Positions 39,181 to 48,596 of a DNA stretch of 64,000 nt are shown piece by piece. The notes beneath the pieces are model-generated. The model searched no databases. It saw only the letters and a program-made list of their open reading frames with translations, and was not told where the DNA came from. Each line of letters starts with the position of its first letter. The first letter of the stretch is position 1. Made by a program: the position numbers and the translations under genes. Source of the stretch: Herbaspirillum sp. Sphag64 (GTDB taxonomy: Bacteria; Pseudomonadota; Gammaproteobacteria; Burkholderiales; Burkholderiaceae_D); contig NZ_JACHYE010000001.1 in NCBI RefSeq assembly GCF_014192645.1, positions 316,350 to 380,349 of the forward strand, in the 5' to 3' direction.

Positions 39181-39204
39181 AAAATCCCGGCCAGACGGCC
39201 GGGA
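39181..39204 (-). terminator. Intercistronic hairpin between livK-type and ATC hydrolase genes
   Basis: A perfect 8-bp stem, TCCCGGCC at 39185-39192 with GGCCGGGA at 39197-39204, has a 4-base loop. Read on the minus strand it is followed by TTTT. It sits right after the binding-protein stop and about 28 bases before the next start, so it probably gives partial termination and a high binding-protein ratio. Confidence 0.6.
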
Positions 39205-39223
39205 GTCGTTACCTAAGCGATAC

Positions 39224-40417
39224 TTACTTGCCGCCGAGCACTTCGGCCGGGACCCATTTACCTTGTCGTACCTCAAACAGGGTGTACGCCGGGTTATTCA
39301 GATTGCCTTCACTGTCAAACGAGATACGGCCGGTAACCCCGTCGTAACTGATCTGTTGCAATACCGGCAAATAGCGCGCCGGTGCTACCGAGTCGGCCTT
39401 GGTGATGGCTGCAATCAGGGTTGCTGCGGCATCGTAGGCAAACGGAGCGTGCAATTCGATCGGCTGCTTGTACTTGTCTTGGTAACGTTGATCAAAGGAT
39501 TTGCCACCAGGCATCTGCGCGATCGGCAAACCAGGCTCCAGTGCGACGACACCCTCACCTTCCTTGCCAGCCAGATTCAGAAAGGTCTGACTCACGAATC
39601 CACCGGCGCCGACCAGTTTGGCCTGGATACCCAGCTCACTGATGCGACGCGCCAATGGTGCTGCCTGGGCGTCAATCCCGCCAAAGAAGATCACGTCAGC
39701 ATTCTTGGCACGAATGCTGGTCAACACCGCACTGAAGTCCTGAGTCTTGTCAGTGACGTATTCGCGCGCGACGATATTGCCGCCATATTTCTTGACACCT
39801 TTGACGAACTGGTCGGCCAGCCCCTGACCGAAAGCAGTACGGTCGTCGATGACAGCAATCCGTTGCGCCTTGCGTTTTTCCACAACGTAGCGCCCCGTGT
39901 ATTCACCGCCGATATCGTCATGCCCCATCACGCGAAAGCTGGTCTTGAAACCTTGCAATGTGTATTGATGACCCGTAGAAGCTGGTGCCAGCTGGGCGAT
40001 GCCAGCGGCGTTGTAGACCCGCGCAGCTGGAATACTGGTGCCCGTATTCCAGTGCCCGACAACACCGACCACACCTGCATCCACCAGCCGCTGCGCAGCA
40101 CCAACAGCAGTGCGCGGATCGGACTGGTCATCTTCCGCCAGCAACTTGAAGAACACGGGCTGACCACCGATCACAGGCTTCTTGGCATTGGCATCATCGA
40201 GCGCCAATTGCGCACCATATTCCAAATCCTTGCCAATCCGTGCCGAGGCACCGGACAACGGGGCCGCAAGGCCGATCAGGACTGTCTTGGGGGCGGCGGC
40301 AGTTTGTGCAGTCGCCTGCAAGGTGCAAAGGGCAGCAGCCGCTGCCAGTAGCATGCGTAGCGTACCCGTGCGCACCTGCAGCGCTGGCTTGTTTTGATTG
40401 TGTTGATGATGAGACAT
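39224..40417 (-). CDS. Branched-chain amino acid-type ABC substrate-binding protein (LivK family)
   Basis: 397 residues, periplasmic-binding fold type I (Peripla_BP_6). The N-terminus is unusually long before the hydrophobic core, with a His/Gln-rich stretch MSHHQHNQNK followed by the signal core LRMLLAAAAALCTLQATAQ, cleaved near ATAQ-TAA. Matching segments are TVLIGLAAPLSGASARIGKD, VGVVGHWNTGTSIPAARVY and FGQGLADQFVKGVKKYGG. No LivH, LivM, LivG or LivF gene is present here, so it needs a transporter encoded elsewhere. Being first in an operon with the ATC hydrolase, it may bind ATC or a related amino acid. Confidence 0.88.
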   Translation of the reverse strand: MSHHQHNQNKPALQVRTGTLRMLLAAAAALCTLQATAQTAAAPKTVLIGLAAPLSGASARIGKDLEYGAQLALDDANAKKPVIGGQPVFFKLLAEDDQSDPRTAVGAAQRLVDAGVVGVVGHWNTGTSIPAARVYNAAGIAQLAPASTGHQYTLQGFKTSFRVMGHDDIGGEYTGRYVVEKRKAQRIAVIDDRTAFGQGLADQFVKGVKKYGGNIVAREYVTDKTQDFSAVLTSIRAKNADVIFFGGIDAQAAPLARRISELGIQAKLVGAGGFVSQTFLNLAGKEGEGVVALEPGLPIAQMPGGKSFDQRYQDKYKQPIELHAPFAYDAAATLIAAITKADSVAPARYLPVLQQISYDGVTGRISFDSEGNLNNPAYTLFEVRQGKWVPAEVLGGK

Positions 40418-40564
40418 CTCTTCTCCGGAAAATGAAAACGGCTCAACCTGAGCCGACCTGTAGCCGTAAGGGCATTGTTTTCAAAGCTGAGAAATATTGA
40501 ATGATTTAACAAATAAGAACAAAGAATATAAATAGATAACCTAATGAAAAGTAATTTTATATAT

Positions 40565-40594
40565 TTAAATTCAATTGTTTACATTAAATTCAAT
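40565..40594 (+). promoter_or_regulatory. Direct repeat upstream of LysR gene, candidate operator
   Basis: The 11-base sequence TTAAATTCAAT occurs twice, at 40565-40575 and 40584-40594, starting 19 bases apart, in a strongly AT-rich 200-base gap between the divergent livK-type and lysR genes. Two copies about two helical turns apart in a divergent promoter fit a LysR binding site controlling both genes. Confidence 0.35.
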
Positions 40595-40635
40595 CATGGC
40601 GAAAATAATCAAATCACTTCAGTAAAATTTAATAC

Positions 40636-41541
40636 ATGAAAAATTTAGAACAATTTGGCGATCAACTACCGCTGCGTGCGCTTCGCACCTATGAAGCATT
40701 TGCCCGGCTCGGCACCGTCATCGGTGCAGCCGAAGAACTGGCCATTACGCCTTCGGCGGTGAGCCATCAATTGCATCTGCTCGAGAGCTTTCTGAATGTA
40801 TCGCTGACGCTGCGACAAGGGCGCAACCTGGTGCTCACCGATGAAGGCCGGGAGTATTACCGCGCCATTCGCTCAGCCTTTTCACTACTGCGCGATGCAA
40901 CCGACCATGTACGCGCCAACTCGGCCGTGCGACAGGTCACCATCAGCCTGATTCCGCTGTTTGGCATGGGTTGGTTCATTCCTCATCTGGCCTTGTTTCA
41001 GACTGAGAATCCTGACGTCGATATTCATGTCAGCTATGCCCACCATCGCAATTACCTCAGCGATGCGGCAGATCTGTCGATCCGTTTTGGCACCGGTCAA
41101 TGGGCAGGGTATTCAAGCGAAAAAATCCTCTCGGGAAAAATGGTACCGGTATGCAGCAAAGTGTTCTATGACCGTCATGGCCCCTTCCATGATCTGGAAG
41201 ATTTACTGACGCTGCCACTCCTGCATGATGAGGAACGGCTAGGCTGGCTGCAGTGGTTTGATCTGGCGCTGGGCAAACGACCACCGCGATTGGATGGTCC
41301 GATCTTTGAAGACGGACAGTTGACGCTGGCGGCAACGCTGTCCGATCTGGGCTGCGCATTGATGCGCGAGCCGCTGGTGCAACATCAGCTGCAACAGGGG
41401 AGTCTGATCAAGCTCTCTGAAGTCGCACTCGATGATGGTCGCGATTACTACCTCTGCCAGCGCGCGGCCAACGAATTGACACCCGGGGCGATCAGTCTGC
41501 GTGACTGGATGTACCGACAGATCGCCCTGATTTCCGGATAG
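40636..41541 (+). CDS. LysR-family regulator of the thiazoline/binding-protein operon
   Basis: 301 residues, GcvA-like. The DNA-binding domain is LPLRALRTYEAFARLGTVIG with EELAITPSAVSHQLHLLESF; the effector domain has ISLIPLFGMGWFIPHLALF and GRDYYLCQRAAN. It is divergent from the livK-type gene and therefore a good candidate for controlling the livK-ATC hydrolase-carbamoylase operon, with the direct repeats at 40565-40594 as possible site. The 3' end nearly meets the ssuA-type gene tail to tail (15 bases). Confidence 0.87.
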   Translation: MKNLEQFGDQLPLRALRTYEAFARLGTVIGAAEELAITPSAVSHQLHLLESFLNVSLTLRQGRNLVLTDEGREYYRAIRSAFSLLRDATDHVRANSAVRQVTISLIPLFGMGWFIPHLALFQTENPDVDIHVSYAHHRNYLSDAADLSIRFGTGQWAGYSSEKILSGKMVPVCSKVFYDRHGPFHDLEDLLTLPLLHDEERLGWLQWFDLALGKRPPRLDGPIFEDGQLTLAATLSDLGCALMREPLVQHQLQQGSLIKLSEVALDDGRDYYLCQRAANELTPGAISLRDWMYRQIALISG

Positions 41542-41556
41542 TCTGGATAGCCCGAA

Positions 41557-42498
41557 TTATTTCGCAAACACCGTGGCATATGAGCGGTCGAGAATTTTTT
41601 GGGTCTCGAAGCGCTGCGGGAAGACACCCTGCTTGAACAGGAAGTCGGCGGTATCCTGCGCATCGCGGGCAGCCTGATCGTCGATCGGCCCGACTGCCTG
41701 ATGGGCAGTACTTAACCAGCGATAGGCGACATCACGATCAATGTTGGCGCGCTTGGACCAAAGCTCGGCGTACTCGTCGAGATGACTATCAACCCAGCGT
41801 CGGGCCACGATCAAACGCTTGAGAAAGTCCTCAATCTCGGCATGCTTGTCCTGTGCTGATTTGTCATAGGCGGCAACAAAGCTAAGCGCCGGCATCAAGC
41901 CTTTGGCGGTGACCAGTGTACGTGCGCCCTGATGCAACTGCAGCGTACTGACAAATGGCTCCCATAGCGAAACCGCATCGACCGATCCATTGCTCAGTGC
42001 GGTCGTTGCATCCACCGGCATCAGGTAAGAGAACTTGACATAGTCAGGCGGTAAGTTGGCACGTTCGAGCGCCCGCAGGATCAATTGCTGACTCCATGCA
42101 CCACGCCAGACAGCAACGGTCTTGCCTTTCAGGTCCTGTACGGTGCGGATTGGTGCATTACCGGCCACCTGAATGGCCACCCCGTCCAGATTTTGACGCG
42201 AGGTAGCAACGACCTTCACTGGCGCCCCTCGCGCTGCCAATGTCAGCAAACCGGAATCACCAAGAAAGCCGAGATCAAGCGCACCACTGTTGAGACTCTC
42301 TGCAATCGGTGCGGCGGCCTGAAAATGCTTCCATTCGATCTTGTAAGGCAAATCCTTGAGAACGCCGGAAGCCTCCATCGACGCCTGAATGTTGTAATAA
42401 TTTTGCTCACCCACGATCAGGGTAACGGGCTCCTTGGCCTGCGCAGTGTGCACACCGAGGACCATCAGTAATGCTGCTGCCAGTTTTTTTAGCGACAT
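41557..42498 (-). CDS. Sulfonate/nitrate-type ABC substrate-binding protein (SsuA-like), orphan
   Basis: 313 residues from the ATG at 42498 (MSLKKLAAALLMVLGVHTAQA), a signal peptide cut near AQA-KEP. The SsuA/TauA pattern is NIQASMEASGVLKDLPYKIEWKHF, quoted in part, then GALDLGFLGDSGLL, GAPVKVVATSR and DLKGKTVAVWRGAWSQQLILRAL, given by position near residues 40, 75, 95 and 125. No matching permease or ATPase is adjacent. It follows the VOC gene by 38 bases on the same strand, at the end of the second peptide ABC operon. The SsuC fragment at 29160-29413 may be its lost partner. Confidence 0.88.
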   Translation of the reverse strand: MSLKKLAAALLMVLGVHTAQAKEPVTLIVGEQNYYNIQASMEASGVLKDLPYKIEWKHFQAAAPIAESLNSGALDLGFLGDSGLLTLAARGAPVKVVATSRQNLDGVAIQVAGNAPIRTVQDLKGKTVAVWRGAWSQQLILRALERANLPPDYVKFSYLMPVDATTALSNGSVDAVSLWEPFVSTLQLHQGARTLVTAKGLMPALSFVAAYDKSAQDKHAEIEDFLKRLIVARRWVDSHLDEYAELWSKRANIDRDVAYRWLSTAHQAVGPIDDQAARDAQDTADFLFKQGVFPQRFETQKILDRSYATVFAK

Positions 42499-42536
42499 GT
42501 GACGCAATGCTCCAGATAAAAAGTGATAGAGGTGTC

Positions 42537-43376
42537 TCAGACAAATGAAAAAATCACATCCTGTGCCAGCGCAGGCGCTACCACAATCCTTTTTGCATCC
42601 GCGTGCAGCACCGATACACTGCGCTCGGTCAGCAATCGACCTACACGATCAAGTGAGGCGACCTTTATGGTCAGGCCAATGGCGCGCTCAATGTGATGCG
42701 GCACGGCGCTGAGCGCAATACCGTAATGTGCAGCCACGCCTTCGGGCCGCAGGTACCAGACTGCCGTCGGGCCTGCCTGAAAGCGCACTCCATGAGGATG
42801 CTCTGAAATCGCTTCAGCGCCAAAGGCTTGCCTCAGCAAGGCAACCGAGCGCACCGGGTCGGGTGTGACATACACATACTCGGCCAGTCCGGTGGCACCA
42901 TTGGCATGCTGCTGCCACTGGCTGCGCCAGACCAGCTCGGGCGTACCATGCTCGCAAAAAAATACGCGTCCATTGGGCACCAGGTCCGCAGCAATGCGCA
43001 AGGTACAGAATCGCGCATCACCGAGATACTGGCCATCGACTTCTACCGGTCGGTGAAAGGCCCCCGGCCCGTCACCATCCAGCGCCACCTCGCGTGCGCT
43101 CAAAGCAGCCCAGGTCTGATCAGCATCGCTAGTCTTGAACACCAGACCAGCCAGGCCATGCGGATGCTCCCATTGAATGCCGGGCTTGCTGGCGTTATGC
43201 GGTTCAACACCGAGCAGCTCCAGATAATCGTCCCCGAAGATCGCCAGATGATTACTGGTGCCTTTGGAATGATGACCGCGCGGCGTCAGCGTAAAACCCA
43301 GACGCGTATATTGATCGGCAGCCTGATCGAGCTCCTGCTCGACGTGGATAACAACATGATCGATGCGTTCAGACAT
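42537..43376 (-). CDS. VOC-family protein (glyoxalase-like domain)
   Basis: 279 residues with the glyoxalase-like domain of the type MSERIDHVVIHVEQELDQAA at the N-terminus, then RLGFTLTPRGHHSKGTSNHL, FGDDYLELLGVEP and a second betaalphabeta unit (AEYVYVTPDPVRSVALLRQ). His in IDHVV and Glu in YLELLGVE are placed as metal ligands in such proteins. Function could be a dioxygenase, isomerase or glyoxalase-like activity. It sits between the peptide ABC ATPase and the SsuA-type gene and so probably acts on the transported compound. The substrate is unknown. Confidence 0.78.
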   Translation of the reverse strand: MSERIDHVVIHVEQELDQAADQYTRLGFTLTPRGHHSKGTSNHLAIFGDDYLELLGVEPHNASKPGIQWEHPHGLAGLVFKTSDADQTWAALSAREVALDGDGPGAFHRPVEVDGQYLGDARFCTLRIAADLVPNGRVFFCEHGTPELVWRSQWQQHANGATGLAEYVYVTPDPVRSVALLRQAFGAEAISEHPHGVRFQAGPTAVWYLRPEGVAAHYGIALSAVPHHIERAIGLTIKVASLDRVGRLLTERSVSVLHADAKRIVVAPALAQDVIFSFV

Positions 43377-43403
43377 GACAGACTCCTGTTTCCCGTAAAT
43401 GGT

Positions 43404-45131
43404 TTAGGCAACCTGACGCGCCAGCTCGGCATGCCATTGTTGCCCCGGCACGGCGGCCAGCAAGGCTTGTGTATAAGGATGCACTGGCCGCCCGAAAACT
43501 TCACTACTACTACCCTGCTCTACCACGCGCCCTTGTTGCATCACGACGATGTGATCGCAGATCTGTGCTGCCACACGCAGATCATGCGTGATGAACAGTA
43601 TCGATAGCCCGAGCTGTTCGCGCAGGCGCGCCAGCAATGCCAACACCTGCGCCTGCACCGATACATCCAGTGCCGACACGGGTTCATCGGCCAACAGGAT
43701 TTTTGGCTCCAGCGCCAGTGCACGCGCCAGACCGATACGCTGGCGCTGACCACCCGAAAACTCATGCGGGAAGCGTTGCAAGGCAGCCGGATCGAGCCCG
43801 ACCAGTTCAAACAGTTCACGTGCTTTAGCCATTGCCTGACGCTGCGTCAAGCCCTGCTCAATCGGGCCTTGGGCGACGATTTCACCCACCCGCCGACGCG
43901 GATTCAGAGAGCTGTACGGATCCTGAAACACCATCTGTATCGCGCGCGCCCGCTTCCGTCTGGCTTGTGCAGCACTGGCAAACTGCCATGGCGCTGAAGC
44001 AAGTGTCGGCAAGGCTTGTCCTGCGACGAGCAATTCACCGGCATCCGGCTCCAGCAAGCCAAGGATCAGCCGCGCCAGTGTCGATTTTCCAGACCCACTT
44101 TCACCGACCACACCGACGGTGCCACCTGCAGGCAAAGTCAGATTGACATCTGCTAGCGCTTGCGTGGCGGCCGCCTTGCGGTTGAACCAGCCACGCGGCG
44201 AATAGCTTTTGCTCAATCCCCGAATGGTCAATGCCGGCGGCGGCACTGAAGGCTGCACTGCCGGAGCAGCCGCGCTCACTCGCGGCAACATCGATGGCAC
44301 CGCCGTAATCAGGCTTTGGGTATAGGCATGCGCCGGTTGCGTGAGTACCGTTGCGGCTGGCCCTTGCTCCACCAGCTGACCACGTTGCATGACAACCACC
44401 CGGTCGGCGATATCGGCCACGACGCCGAAGTCATGGGTAATGAACAATACAGCGGTACCCTTGCGTCGCTGCAAATCATGGATCAACTGCAGAATCTGCG
44501 CCTGGGTTGTCACATCAAGCGCGGTGGTGGGCTCGTCTGCAATCAGTAACGCCGGCTCCAGTGCCAATGCCATGGCGATCATCACACGTTGCCGCTGACC
44601 ACCGGAGAGCTCATGCGGATAGGCCCGCAAGGTCCGCTGCGGATCCGGCAGATTGACCGCCTGCAGCAAGGCCAGCACCCGTGCATCTATCTCCTGCCGT
44701 GGCAGGCTGGTATGCACTTGAAATACTTCTCTGAGCTGACTGCCAATGCTGTGCAACGGATTCAACGCACTCATCGGCTCCTGAAAAATCATGCCGATAC
44801 GACTGCCGCGCAAATGCCGCAATGCCTCGGGCGACTGCGCCAGCAGGTCCAGCGTCAGCGGTGTCGATGGGTCCTGCCACAGTGCTTCCCCATCTTGTAC
44901 CCGCACACCATCAGGCAACAGGCCAAGCAAGGCATTGGCAGTCAATGACTTGCCGGAACCGCTCTCACCCACTACACAAAGGATTTCGCCGAGGTGCAGA
45001 TCAAAAGATACGTTATCGAGCGCCAGACTGCGGTCAGCACCCGCGGGTAAGGCGATCGACAAATTACGTAGCGACAGCAGCGGTGCTGACGTATGCGGGC
45101 GATCGGGTGCAATCGAAACAGCGTGGGTCAT
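43404..45131 (-). CDS. Peptide/opine ABC transporter, fused two-domain ATPase, system 2
   Basis: 575 residues with two ABC domains. The first has [30 protein letters not shown] and [13 protein letters not shown]; the second has [15 protein letters not shown] near residue 350, [15 protein letters not shown] and [15 protein letters not shown]. An unconserved linker of about 30 residues ([19 protein letters not shown]) joins them. It overlaps the DppC-type gene by 4 bases. It is similar in organisation to the system 1 ATPase but not identical, so the two transporters are old paralogues rather than a recent copy. Confidence 0.93.
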   Translation of the reverse strand: MTHAVSIAPDRPHTSAPLLSLRNLSIALPAGADRSLALDNVSFDLHLGEILCVVGESGSGKSLTANALLGLLPDGVRVQDGEALWQDPSTPLTLDLLAQSPEALRHLRGSRIGMIFQEPMSALNPLHSIGSQLREVFQVHTSLPRQEIDARVLALLQAVNLPDPQRTLRAYPHELSGGQRQRVMIAMALALEPALLIADEPTTALDVTTQAQILQLIHDLQRRKGTAVLFITHDFGVVADIADRVVVMQRGQLVEQGPAATVLTQPAHAYTQSLITAVPSMLPRVSAAAPAVQPSVPPPALTIRGLSKSYSPRGWFNRKAAATQALADVNLTLPAGGTVGVVGESGSGKSTLARLILGLLEPDAGELLVAGQALPTLASAPWQFASAAQARRKRARAIQMVFQDPYSSLNPRRRVGEIVAQGPIEQGLTQRQAMAKARELFELVGLDPAALQRFPHEFSGGQRQRIGLARALALEPKILLADEPVSALDVSVQAQVLALLARLREQLGLSILFITHDLRVAAQICDHIVVMQQGRVVEQGSSSEVFGRPVHPYTQALLAAVPGQQWHAELARQVA

Positions 45132-45976
45132 GAGCGATGTAACCTCGGGTTAAGTGCATCATTGAGGCCCTGCCCCACCAGTGAAATAGCCAATACGGTC
45201 ACCAGAATGACCGCACCGGGAATCGCCGAGACATACCATTGATCACGAATGACGCCACGTCCGGCACCGATCAGGTTGCCCCAGGAGGGCACGTTCGGGT
45301 CCGACAGATTGAGGAAGGCCAGCGCACTCTCCAGCAGAATGGCGACGGCCATGATCACGCTGGCGTAGACGATGACCGGTGGCAGCGCATTGGGCAGGAT
45401 TTCGCGAAAAATCAGTTTCAGATCACCAACACCGAGGCTGCGCGCCGCCAGCACAAACTCCCGATGACGCAGGCTCAGGAACTCCGAGCGCGTCAGGCGT
45501 GCCACTGCGGGCCATGAGACGATACCAATGGACCATATAACAGTGTGAATATTGGAGCCAAAGACTGCGACCAATACCAGCAGCAACAGGAAGTTGGGGA
45601 GGATCTGAAAGGCTTCGGTCACGCGCATGAGCACGTCGTCAACCCAGCCGCCATAAAAGCCAGCAACGGCTCCCAGCACCAGACCAATGAGCGCGGCAAT
45701 TCCAGTGGCAATCAAGCCAATGGCAAGCGAAACCCGTGCACCGTGAAGAATCTGCGCCGCAATATCCCGACCGACCTGATCGGTACCCAGCAGAAAACGT
45801 GGGTTCTGCCCAGGCCATTGCAAGGGCCGCCCGGCCAGACTCAGTGGATTGTGCGGATACAGCCAGCCAGCGCCAAGCGCTGCGGCAATCACCAGCAGCA
45901 GCAAGACCAGCCCGACCACCGCCGCCGGGTTGCGTGCATAGCGTTTGAATAGAATGAATAAATTAGGCAACGTCAT
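45128..45976 (-). CDS. Peptide/opine ABC transporter permease (DppC type), system 2
   Basis: 282 residues, MTLPNLFILFKRYARNPAAVVG followed by six hydrophobic segments. DppC hallmarks are RFLLGTDQVGRDIAAQILHGARVSLAIG, quoted by its LLGTDQVGRD element, the EAA loop AARSLGVGDLKLIFREILPN and FLNLSDPNVPSWGNLIGAGR, with [10 protein letters not shown] at the end. The start is 29 bases after the DppB-type gene and the end overlaps the ATPase gene by 4 bases. Confidence 0.92.
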   Translation of the reverse strand: MTLPNLFILFKRYARNPAAVVGLVLLLLVIAAALGAGWLYPHNPLSLAGRPLQWPGQNPRFLLGTDQVGRDIAAQILHGARVSLAIGLIATGIAALIGLVLGAVAGFYGGWVDDVLMRVTEAFQILPNFLLLLVLVAVFGSNIHTVIWSIGIVSWPAVARLTRSEFLSLRHREFVLAARSLGVGDLKLIFREILPNALPPVIVYASVIMAVAILLESALAFLNLSDPNVPSWGNLIGAGRGVIRDQWYVSAIPGAVILVTVLAISLVGQGLNDALNPRLHRS

Positions 45977-46005
45977 GAGATCGATTTCAAATAACAGTGC
46001 ACGCC

Positions 46006-46983
46006 TCAGCGCGTACCGATAATGCGCGGGTCCAGCCGTGCATACAGCAAGTCCACCAGAAAATTGATCGCAATCACCAGCAATGCCGACACAAACACAA
46101 TGCCGAGCAAGGTATTAAGATCGCGCTGCACCACCGCTTCATAGGCCAGTCGCCCCAGTCCTGGCAGCGCAAATACGGTTTCCACCACCACCGAACCACC
46201 CAGCATGGTGCCGGCCTGAAGACCAATCAGGGTCACCATCGGCAGCAAGGCATTGCGTAGCATGTGGCGCACCACGACGCGCGTTTCCCCAACGCCCTTG
46301 GCACGTGCAGTGCGAATGTAATCCTGCGTCGCCACCTCGAGCATGGAGGCACGCATGATGCGCAGATAGATCGCCAGAAAGATCATCGATAACGTTAACG
46401 TCGGTAAGGTCAGATGCCAGGCAATATCCAGTACATGCGCCAGTCCGTGTAACGACAGCTCAATGGATTCATAGCCGCCTGAGGGTAACCAGTCGAGCCA
46501 GATCGCAAAGACGAAAATACCCATCAAGCCAAACCAGAACGAGGGCATCGCATAGAAGATCAAGCCGACGGTAGAAATCAAGGTATCTGGCCAGCGGTTG
46601 ACCTGACGCGCAGCAATCACACCCAGGGCCATACCGATTGAAAACGCAATCGCCAGTGCCGAGCCCATCAATAACAGTGTTGCCGGCAAGCGCTCTACAA
46701 TCACCAACGCTACCGGTTTGCCATAGATGGCCGAATAGCCGAGATCAAGATGGACCAACCGCCACAGATAGTCCCCCAGACGCATCGACACCGAATTATT
46801 GAGGTGGTAATACTCCCGCAGATTGGCAATCATGGTGGCATCAGCGCCACCCATCTGTGCCACCAGCGCATCGACCGTATCGCCGGGCGCCAGTTGCAAC
46901 AGCAGAAACAGGCCCGCCAGAATAATCAGCAAGGCCGGCAAAGCGGCCAGCAGACGCCGCCCTGCCAATGCAAAAAACCGCAT
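46006..46983 (-). CDS. Peptide/opine ABC transporter permease (DppB type), system 2
   Basis: 325 residues. The first helix is LAALPALLIILAGLFLLLQL, followed by the APGDTVDALVAQMGGADATM and the LDLGYSAIYGKPVALVIVERLPATLLL segment (given here as LDLGYSAIYG), plus an EAA loop in YIRTARAKGVGETRVVVRHM. The C-terminus LLYARLDPRI is the usual DppB ending. It follows the binding-protein gene by 14 bases. Confidence 0.92.
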   Translation of the reverse strand: MRFFALAGRRLLAALPALLIILAGLFLLLQLAPGDTVDALVAQMGGADATMIANLREYYHLNNSVSMRLGDYLWRLVHLDLGYSAIYGKPVALVIVERLPATLLLMGSALAIAFSIGMALGVIAARQVNRWPDTLISTVGLIFYAMPSFWFGLMGIFVFAIWLDWLPSGGYESIELSLHGLAHVLDIAWHLTLPTLTLSMIFLAIYLRIMRASMLEVATQDYIRTARAKGVGETRVVVRHMLRNALLPMVTLIGLQAGTMLGGSVVVETVFALPGLGRLAYEAVVQRDLNTLLGIVFVSALLVIAINFLVDLLYARLDPRIIGTR

Positions 46984-46997
46984 GTCAACGACTCCGA

Positions 46998-48596
46998 TCA
47001 GGCCTTGAGCCAGGTATCATGCCAACTGCTGGAAGGCCAGCGGGCATTGTTATGGCCGTTCTGCACATTGCGACTGACCACCGAATAGAACTCGCGCTCG
47101 GTCGCCATCCAGATCGGCAACTCCTCGTTGACGGCCTTGAGCCATTCGGCATACAAGGTGCGCCGCTTGACCGGATCAATCTCAGTGGCGGCGTCGTCGA
47201 TGAGCTTGTCCACCTTGACTGACTGCCAGCCGTACTGATTGGTCCATGGTGCACCGGCCGGGCTGCCCGAGCGATACCAGACCGTAGTCGAGACGGCAGG
47301 ATCACCGCGATACTGATGCCAGCCGGTAGCAATATCAAAATTGCTGTCCTTGTACACCGCCGTCAATGCACCGGCGACGTCATAGTTGACGATCTCGACC
47401 TTGATCCCAACTGCCTCCAGCGACTGCTGGATAAAGGTGGCGAGCAATGGCACATCTTCGCCGTTCTGGATCGGCACCAGCTTCAGCGTAAAGCGCTGAC
47501 CACCGGCACCGCGCTTGTAGCCCGCTTCGTCGAGCAAGACCTCGGCACGTTTGACATCAAATGGATACGGCGGCTTGCTGCCCTTGGGGAAGAACGAAGA
47601 GCTTGAGGGAATCGGACCGGCCGCCTCCTTACCCAGACCGTAGAGGAAGTTGTCGATGAAGTACTTGATATCGATGGCATGCACAATCGCCCGACGTACC
47701 CGCACATCGGACAACTCCTTGCGGCGCACATTGAACTCCAGCGTATTGTTGAACACATTGGCTTCGAGCCCCTTGCTGCGCACTTCAAACTTGGGATTCT
47801 TGCGCAGCCGATCCAGATCAGCCAGTGCCAGTTGCGAATACGCGCTCAGTTGTACCTGACCGGTTTCCAGTGCAGCGGTAGCCGCCGACTTGTCGGTAAT
47901 GATGCGCCAGACAATCCGGTCCAGATACGGCAAGCCTTTGCGCCAGTAGTCAGGATTGCGCTCAGCGATGATGAACTGGCCGCGCTGGTATTGCACAAAC
48001 TTGAATGGACCGGTACCGATAGGCGCTGTATTGGCTGGATTTTCCAGCACATTACTCCCCTCGTAGACATGGCGTGGCACCACATAGCCAAGGTCAGCCA
48101 ATGCCCGCAGCAAGAGGTCAATCGGCATTGGCCGCTCGTAACGGAATACCACGGTATGTGCATCCGGAGTATCGACCGCGCGCAGATACAGATGCAATGC
48201 GGTAGCGTAGTTAAGCTGCTTCTTCCATAGCTCCAGCGCGTTGTATTGCACATCGGCAGCGGTAAACGGCTTGCCGTCATGCCACTTCACGCCTTCGCGT
48301 AACTTGAAGGTGATGGTCTTGCCATCCTTGGAGGAATTCCAGGCAGTCGCCAATTGTGGCACCGGTTTGCCATCCGCATCCAGATCAACCAGCGCTTCGA
48401 CAATCTTGCTGGTGACAATATAGACGCCGGTAGACGCGCGCAGCGACGGATTCAGGATCCGTTGTTCCGAACCGAGATGGACATTAAGCACACCACCGCG
48501 ACGTGGCTCGGTTTGCGAAAATGAAATGGTAGGCCAGGCAGACGCGACCAGCAGGGTTCCGGATGACAAAAGAAACTGACGGCGATTGGCAGACAT
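46998..48596 (-). CDS. Peptide/opine ABC transporter substrate-binding protein, system 2
   Basis: 532 residues, SBP_bac_5 family. The N-terminus MSANRRQFLLSSGTLLVASA has a twin-arginine pair (NRRQFLL) and a moderate hydrophobic core, so Tat export is plausible. The mature domain contains LREGVKWHDGKPFTAADVQY and GTGPFKFVQYQRGQFIIAER. It is first in the operon SBP-DppB-DppC-DppDF-VOC-SsuA. A free ABC ligand prediction is not possible; the accompanying VOC protein hints at a compound that must be processed. System 2 is clearly diverged from system 1. Confidence 0.93.
   Translation of the reverse strand: MSANRRQFLLSSGTLLVASAWPTISFSQTEPRRGGVLNVHLGSEQRILNPSLRASTGVYIVTSKIVEALVDLDADGKPVPQLATAWNSSKDGKTITFKLREGVKWHDGKPFTAADVQYNALELWKKQLNYATALHLYLRAVDTPDAHTVVFRYERPMPIDLLLRALADLGYVVPRHVYEGSNVLENPANTAPIGTGPFKFVQYQRGQFIIAERNPDYWRKGLPYLDRIVWRIITDKSAATAALETGQVQLSAYSQLALADLDRLRKNPKFEVRSKGLEANVFNNTLEFNVRRKELSDVRVRRAIVHAIDIKYFIDNFLYGLGKEAAGPIPSSSSFFPKGSKPPYPFDVKRAEVLLDEAGYKRGAGGQRFTLKLVPIQNGEDVPLLATFIQQSLEAVGIKVEIVNYDVAGALTAVYKDSNFDIATGWHQYRGDPAVSTTVWYRSGSPAGAPWTNQYGWQSVKVDKLIDDAATEIDPVKRRTLYAEWLKAVNEELPIWMATEREFYSVVSRNVQNGHNNARWPSSSWHDTWLKA

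Noticed and set aside
38876-40351. 491-codon plus-strand frame over the livK-type and ATC hydrolase genes
   Set aside because: It is the antisense shadow of two well-supported genes and its product has no recognisable domain.
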